This document shows positions 36,898 to 41,204 of a stretch of 41,204 nt of DNA, piece after piece. This DNA comes from Meridianimarinicoccus zhengii. Lineage in GTDB: Bacteria > Pseudomonadota > Alphaproteobacteria > Rhodobacterales > Rhodobacteraceae. The DNA lies in assembly GCF_003254465.1 (NCBI RefSeq), contig NZ_QDFI01000038.1:1-41204 (forward strand), in the 5' to 3' direction. Each line of letters begins with the position of its first letter. The first letter of the stretch is position 1. The translations under genes and the position numbers were made by a program. The notes under the pieces are model-generated. The model was not told where the DNA came from, searched no databases, and worked only from the letters and a program-made list of their open reading frames with translations.

Positions 36898-37689
36898 ATG
36901 ACGGCACAGGACAGGCCGGATCGAAGGGCGGATGGCACGGTGGGCAAGGCGCTTGCCGTGATGGACATGGTCGCGGGCTTCAACCGACCCGTGCGGTTTG
37001 CCGAACTTCTGGCACGGTCGGACCAGCCCAAGGCGACGCTCTATCGGCTTCTCCAGACGCTCGTGAACCAGCGCATGCTGGCCTATGACGCGGGCGCGCA
37101 GACCTATGCGCCGGGACTGCGGCTGGTGCGTCTCGCGCACGCGGCGTGGCGGCAAAGCTCGCTCGCGCCGGTCGCTCGCATGTTTCTTGACCGGCTGTCG
37201 GCAGAGGTGGGCGAAACCGTCCATCTCGCGCAACTCGACGAGGGACAGGTCCTTTACGTTGACAAGCGTAACGCGCGCCACCCCGTCGCCATGTTCTCCG
37301 AGGCGGGCAAGGTCGGTCCGGGTTATTGCACGGGCGTCGGCAAGGCGATGCTGGCCTTCCTGCCCGATGCAGAGCGTGCGGAATGCATCGCCATGCAATC
37401 CTTCTACCGGCACACCCCCGCGACCCTGACGGACGCTGCCGCGCTGCGTGCGGAACTGGATGCGATCCGCGCCGACGGCATCGCCTTTGACCGGGAGGAA
37501 CATGAACCCGGCATCATCTGCATCGCGGCCCCGATCCTGGGCGCGCAGGGGCGTGTGCTGGGCGCGCTGTCGATCACGACCACCACCCGGCGCAACAGTC
37601 TTGGCGATCTTGCCGCCCTGCGGCCCGCCCTGCAGGACACGGCCAACCGCATCGCCGAGGCGGCCGAGACATGGCAATTCCCCGAGTGA
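36898..37689 (+). CDS. IclR-family transcriptional regulator of the galactoside locus
   Basis: The 263-residue protein has the N-terminal winged helix (VGKALAVMDMVAGFNRPVRFAELLARSDQPKATLYRLLQTL, about 15-54) and the C-terminal effector domain with VHLAQLDEGQVLYVDKRNAR, GYCTGVGKAMLAFLPD and GIICIAAPILGAQGRVLGALSITT. IclR proteins usually bind a small metabolite; a galactose or galactonate intermediate is the natural guess. It is divergent from the sugar operon with IclR-like sites between, and is followed after 19 bases by the transporter ATPase. Confidence 0.93.
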   Translation: MTAQDRPDRRADGTVGKALAVMDMVAGFNRPVRFAELLARSDQPKATLYRLLQTLVNQRMLAYDAGAQTYAPGLRLVRLAHAAWRQSSLAPVARMFLDRLSAEVGETVHLAQLDEGQVLYVDKRNARHPVAMFSEAGKVGPGYCTGVGKAMLAFLPDAERAECIAMQSFYRHTPATLTDAAALRAELDAIRADGIAFDREEHEPGIICIAAPILGAQGRVLGALSITTTTRRNSLGDLAALRPALQDTANRIAEAAETWQFPE

Positions 37690-37708
37690 ACCAGGAAGGA
37701 CCGGGCCA

Positions 37709-38770
37709 ATGACAGGCGTGACGCTTTCGAAGGCTGTGAAGAAATACGGCGACGCGCAGGTGCTGCACGACATCGACCTGACCGTCGAAGACGGGGAATT
37801 CTGCGTTTTCGTGGGTCCGTCCGGCTGCGGCAAGTCCACGCTGTTGCGGATGATCGCCGGGCTGGAGGAGACAACGACCGGCAGCATCCATATCGGCGGT
37901 CGCGATGTCACCCGGATCGAGGCCGCCGCGCGCGGCGTGGCGATGGTGTTCCAGACCTACGCGCTTTATCCGCACATGACCGTGGCCGAGAACATGGGCT
38001 TCGGCTTGAAGATGACCGGCCACCCGAAATCCGAAATCACCGCCAAGGTGGCGGAGGCCGCGCGCATCCTGAAGCTGGAACCGCTCCTCACGCGCAAGCC
38101 CAAGGCGCTTTCGGGCGGGCAGCGCCAGCGCGTTGCCATCGGGCGCGCCATCGTGCGCGGGCCGGACGTGTTCCTGTTCGACGAACCGCTATCGAATCTC
38201 GATGCGGAACTGCGCGTGGACATGCGGGTGGAGATCGCGCGCCTGCACAAGGAAATCGGCGCGACGATGATCTATGTCACCCACGACCAGGTGGAGGCGA
38301 TGACGCTGGCCGACAAGATCGTCGTGCTGCGCGCGGGTCGGGTCGAACAGGTCGGCGCGCCGATGGATCTTTACAACGACCCGGACAACCGCTTCGTCGC
38401 CGGGTTCATCGGGTCGCCGTCGATGAATTTCGTGCAGGGTGTCGTGGCCGGCGGCGGCGTTCGCCTGCCGATGCTGGGCGACCGCGTCGTGCCGACCCCG
38501 GTGGCACTGCCCGCAGATGGCGCGCACGTGCTGGTGGGACTGCGCCCGCAGGTGCTGCGCCTGTCGGCTGGGTCGTCGCCGATCCGGCTCGACCTGCGCG
38601 AGCGGCTCGGCGGGGTGTCGTATGTCCATCTCGTGTTGCCCGACGGCGGCAAGATGATCGTCGAAACACGGGGGGACACGGACTTGCCCGAAGACTCGGC
38701 GGTCGTGGTCGATTTCGACCCCGGCGACGCGCTGTTCTTCGACGGGCAGACCGAACGCCGGCTGCGCTGA
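37709..38770 (+). CDS. Sugar ABC transporter ATPase, MalK/UgpC-type
   Basis: The 353-residue protein has Walker A GPSGCGKS (36-43), the Q-loop VFQTYALYPHMTV, signature LSGGQRQRVAIGRA (134-147), Walker B VFLFDEP (154-160) and the switch His in YVTHDQVEAMTL. The last 110 residues form the TOBE/MalK regulatory domain (MNFVQGVV, LVGLRPQVLRL). GGAAGGA precedes the ATG. It is co-oriented with iclR and apparently co-transcribed, while its permeases and binding protein are in the divergent operon. Confidence 0.95.
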   Translation: MTGVTLSKAVKKYGDAQVLHDIDLTVEDGEFCVFVGPSGCGKSTLLRMIAGLEETTTGSIHIGGRDVTRIEAAARGVAMVFQTYALYPHMTVAENMGFGLKMTGHPKSEITAKVAEAARILKLEPLLTRKPKALSGGQRQRVAIGRAIVRGPDVFLFDEPLSNLDAELRVDMRVEIARLHKEIGATMIYVTHDQVEAMTLADKIVVLRAGRVEQVGAPMDLYNDPDNRFVAGFIGSPSMNFVQGVVAGGGVRLPMLGDRVVPTPVALPADGAHVLVGLRPQVLRLSAGSSPIRLDLRERLGGVSYVHLVLPDGGKMIVETRGDTDLPEDSAVVVDFDPGDALFFDGQTERRLR

Positions 38771-38800
38771 ACCCGGCGCCGAATCCCGCTCGTGCCGGGT
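38771..38800 (+). terminator. Weak hairpin after the ATPase gene
   Basis: ACCCGGC (38771-38777) directly after the stop codon pairs with GCCGGGT (38794-38800) around a 16-base loop. No T-tract; the convergent PLA2-like gene ends about 100 bases further on. Confidence 0.4.
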
Positions 38801-38903
38801 CACATGGCTGGCCGTCGCCCCTCTGGCACCGCCATGACACGGCGCCACAGCGGACGGATGGCGCGTGGCAGCGCGCCGCCGCATCGGGCGCGGTCGCTGA
38901 CCG

Positions 38904-39476
38904 TCACTCCGACAAGACGAAGCAACCCGGATAGCCATAGCCCCAGCGCCAGGGCAGTCCGGAACAGGGCGCACCGCCGAAACGGACCGCGTTGAACATC
39001 GCGTCGCTGACCGCCCCATAGGCCAGTCGCACCTGCGCTTCGGTGACGCCGTAGTAATCGGCAAGCGCCCCGGCGCGCATGTTGCCCGCGGCAACGACGC
39101 ATCGGCGCAAGTCCTCGTCCGCCGCAAGGCGGGCATCGTGACTTTGGGCGGCTTCGGTCGCGCCCCCGGCATCGTGATAACGCCGGTCATGGTCGATGCA
39201 GCAATCCTCCCACGGGGGGCGGCCGTCATGGGCCGCGGCGAACTCGGGAAACAGGTTCGCGGCCACGTCCCATGCCGCCGAAAGCCCGCCGCTGCACCCG
39301 TCCGTGGTGAAGGGCGCAAGCGTGGTGTCCGGGTCGACGATGACCGCCAAAAGGGCTTCGTGAAACGGCATCTCCAGCGTGCGGCGCAGCGCGGTCAGCG
39401 CGCCGTCCCCTGTGTCCGCGGCGGAGGCACCCGCAGCGTGCAGCACCGCCAGAACCGCCCACGCGCCTGCCCTCAC
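38904..39476 (-). CDS. Secreted phospholipase A2-like protein
   Basis: The 190-residue protein starts MRAGAWAVLAVLHAAGASAA, a signal peptide with cleavage near residue 20. TTDGCSGG (57-64) resembles a PLA2 calcium-binding loop, and DCCIDHDRRYHDAGG (91-105) gives the CCxxHD catalytic motif with H96-D97. Later Cys residues (C126, C171, C185) could make disulfides. This is the arrangement of bacterial/fungal PLA2-like proteins; phospholipid deacylation is inferred. The GTG start overlaps the GDPD stop (GTGA). A non-enzymatic relative cannot be excluded. Confidence 0.65.
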   Translation of the reverse strand: MRAGAWAVLAVLHAAGASAADTGDGALTALRRTLEMPFHEALLAVIVDPDTTLAPFTTDGCSGGLSAAWDVAANLFPEFAAAHDGRPPWEDCCIDHDRRYHDAGGATEAAQSHDARLAADEDLRRCVVAAGNMRAGALADYYGVTEAQVRLAYGAVSDAMFNAVRFGGAPCSGLPWRWGYGYPGCFVLSE

Positions 39477-41128
39477 GGGCGTTGCTCCGGCTGTGGCCCA
39501 AGATCGAAGGTGGTGCCGATCCGGTTGCCGAGTGCCAGCAGAAGGCGGCTCGCCGTGGGCAGCGATCGGTATTCGCCGATGACGGCGCGGGCGCGTGCAG
39601 GATGGTCCGTGATGAGCCCGTCCACCCCGAGCGCGATCATCCGCGACATCATGGCCGGATCGTTCACCGTCCAGACGTACACGTCCTTGCCCGCGGCGTC
39701 GGCCCGCGCCACAAGTCGCGTGGACACCTGGTGCGTGCTCACGGCCAGGAAATCGCCCTCCAGCCCCGCAAGATCCCCTACCGCGGTCGCAGCCAGCACG
39801 CCGGTCCGCCAGTCCGGGCGCAGCGTCCGCATCTTCTGCACGGCGGGGTATTTCAGCGACATGGTGGCGATCCGGTCGACCATGCCCGCCTCTTCCACAA
39901 GCGCGATCACACGGTTCTCGAGATCATCGTCGTGGCCGTAGTACTTCAATTCGATCAGCACCTTCGCCTGGCCGTCGGCAGCCGCCAGCACGTCGCGCAA
40001 CAGGGGCGTGCGTTCCGCGGCATATGCAGGGTCGAACCAGCTTCCGATGTCGATACCGGCAAGATCGGCCAGCGTGGCATCCCAGACCTTGGTGGGCACA
40101 CCCGCAGATTTCATGAAATCGCTGTCATGGGCCACGATCACGGCACCGTCCGCCGTTTCCTGAACGTCGATCTCGATCCAGTCGGCACCGTCATCGATTG
40201 CCTTGACGACCGCGGCCATGGTGTTTTCCGGCCGTGTGCCCGCGGCGCCGCGATGGGCGATCACCGCGACATCCGTCTCGGCATCGATGGCCTGAAGCAG
40301 GACACCCCCCGATGCCACGGAAGCGACCGACAGAAGTGCCACGATGGCGATCGCCACATGCGCCGGGGCAATCCGATACCTTCCCGCACCACGCGCAGCG
40401 CCCTGCGGCAGCGCCGCAGGGCGTCGGCCCGCAAGCGCGCGGTCGAACTGGCGGTTTAGCAGATCGGCCAGCGTGCCATTGGCCAAGGCGTTCACGACGG
40501 CGTTCGCCAGCGCCCACGCACCGCCCAGCAGGACGACGCCGACGGCCAGCGGATGCAACCGTTCGCCGAACAGCCCCGGCATTTCCGCCGCGATCATCCC
40601 CGCGACCGACCCGACGACCGCCGCAAGTGCCATCCGCAGCAGGAACCACCACGCAAGCGCGCCGACGAGCCCGCGTCGGTGGCCCTTCATCGCCGCGTCG
40701 CTCCGGTCGAACGCCATGCGGACCGGGAGCCCGTCGAGAACCGTGTAATGCAGTGCGAGCGCCCAGCCGCTCAATCGCGCGACAAGCCGTGCGCCCATGA
40801 CTAGCGCGACGCACCCGATCAGGACCGCCCCGGCCACGAAGGCAGGCGGACGCGCGGCAAGGTAATAGTTGATGTCGAAATCGCGCAGCAGACCCCACGC
40901 GATCAGCGCCGCCACGGCGACGAACGGCGCCACCAGAATCAGCACGCGCACCAGCAAGGTAACGGCGAAATGCAGCAGCCGCGGCAGGGCGCCCAACGTG
41001 AAGTCCGCGGCAGATCGCAGCGACGACAGCACGCGGTGCCGGTCCTGATGCAGGAATGCCGTCATCACCGTCACGTCGAGCACCATCGCGACGATGCCGA
41101 AAGACACGATCGTCAGCCCGCCAAGCAC
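39473..41128 (-). CDS. Membrane-domain glycerophosphodiester phosphodiesterase
   Basis: GDPDs cleave glycerophosphodiesters to glycerol 3-phosphate and an alcohol. About 270 residues of hydrophobic membrane domain precede a GDPD barrel that begins VAVIAHRGAAGTRPENTMAAV, with DWIEIDVQETADGAVIVAHD and LIELKYYGHD as catalytic and metal blocks, and VWTVNDPAMMSRMIALGVDGLITD near the end. The first usable start is a GTG at 41128; the frame stays open to a TAA at 41186-41188 with plausible coding (HWVLLTPAG), and the membrane domain is shorter than usual in the family. Truncation, a start outside ATG/GTG/TTG or a frameshift near the window edge are possible. Confidence 0.85.
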   Translation of the reverse strand: MLGGLTIVSFGIVAMVLDVTVMTAFLHQDRHRVLSSLRSAADFTLGALPRLLHFAVTLLVRVLILVAPFVAVAALIAWGLLRDFDINYYLAARPPAFVAGAVLIGCVALVMGARLVARLSGWALALHYTVLDGLPVRMAFDRSDAAMKGHRRGLVGALAWWFLLRMALAAVVGSVAGMIAAEMPGLFGERLHPLAVGVVLLGGAWALANAVVNALANGTLADLLNRQFDRALAGRRPAALPQGAARGAGRYRIAPAHVAIAIVALLSVASVASGGVLLQAIDAETDVAVIAHRGAAGTRPENTMAAVVKAIDDGADWIEIDVQETADGAVIVAHDSDFMKSAGVPTKVWDATLADLAGIDIGSWFDPAYAAERTPLLRDVLAAADGQAKVLIELKYYGHDDDLENRVIALVEEAGMVDRIATMSLKYPAVQKMRTLRPDWRTGVLAATAVGDLAGLEGDFLAVSTHQVSTRLVARADAAGKDVYVWTVNDPAMMSRMIALGVDGLITDHPARARAVIGEYRSLPTASRLLLALGNRIGTTFDLGPQPEQRP

Positions 41129-41204
41129 CCCGGCAGGCGTCAGAAGGACCCAATGTTCGTTTCGGGGTGGCCCGTCTCCGTCGTGTTATGCCGGGGATTG
41201 CCCG

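Overview
The window is GC-rich DNA from an alphaproteobacterium, most likely a member of the Rhodobacteraceae (Roseobacter-type). The evidence is family-level: a Fur/Mur-type regulator without the CxxC zinc pair, two proteins ending in VPxPA/VPLPG-type C-terminal sorting signals, an 85-residue YjhX protein, an NDUFS4-type complex I subunit, and Entner-Doudoroff genes in the order zwf-pgl-pgi. No rRNA, tRNA, CRISPR array or transposase was found. The species cannot be named from the sequence.

Layout. 1-5.6 kb: prmC (cut by the window edge) and prfA, a DUF1499 protein, mazG, an iron(III)-type binding protein, a VPxPA-anchored secreted protein and a LysE exporter. 5.6-10.9 kb: two tandem 63-bp palindromic units that exactly fill a convergent gap, an iron(III) ABC permease, a nucleoside hydrolase, selO, fur/mur and a yjhX (topoisomerase-inhibitor type) gene. 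11-16.6 kb: a DMT transporter, enolase, a zinc alcohol dehydrogenase, a 46-residue membrane protein, a VPLPG-anchored SGNH hydrolase and a DUF985 cupin. 16.6-23.4 kb: an 11-bp-periodic CATATG element, pgi-pgl-zwf, an NDUFS4-type subunit and uvrB.

23.4-25.2 kb holds the most striking feature: a small, AT-richer insertion between uvrB and a sugar operon. It encodes a MACPF-domain protein followed by an aegerolysin. The two families together form two-component pore-forming toxins in fungi (ostreolysin A/pleurotolysin B) and in a few bacteria (AfIP-1 of Alcaligenes faecalis). The pair has a TTG start with a strong Shine-Dalgarno, a candidate promoter of its own and a hairpin after the second gene, and no mobility gene next to it.

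25.3-38.8 kb is a galactoside regulon. A ten-gene leftward operon, with most junctions overlapping by 1-4 bases, encodes an ABC binding protein and two permeases, a GH4 alpha-galactosidase-like enzyme, an IlvD/Edd dehydratase, an SDR dehydrogenase, DgoK, DgoA, an SMP-30 lactonase and a GH42 beta-galactosidase. This is a complete De Ley-Doudoroff route from alpha- and beta-galactosides to pyruvate and glyceraldehyde 3-phosphate. The divergent iclR and MalK/UgpC-type ATPase genes complete the system, with IclR-like palindromes in the shared intergenic region. The glucose half of the sugar could enter the zwf-pgl route encoded a few kilobases away.

38.9-41.2 kb: a secreted protein with phospholipase A2-like motifs is translationally coupled to a membrane glycerophosphodiester phosphodiesterase, which suggests phospholipid turnover.
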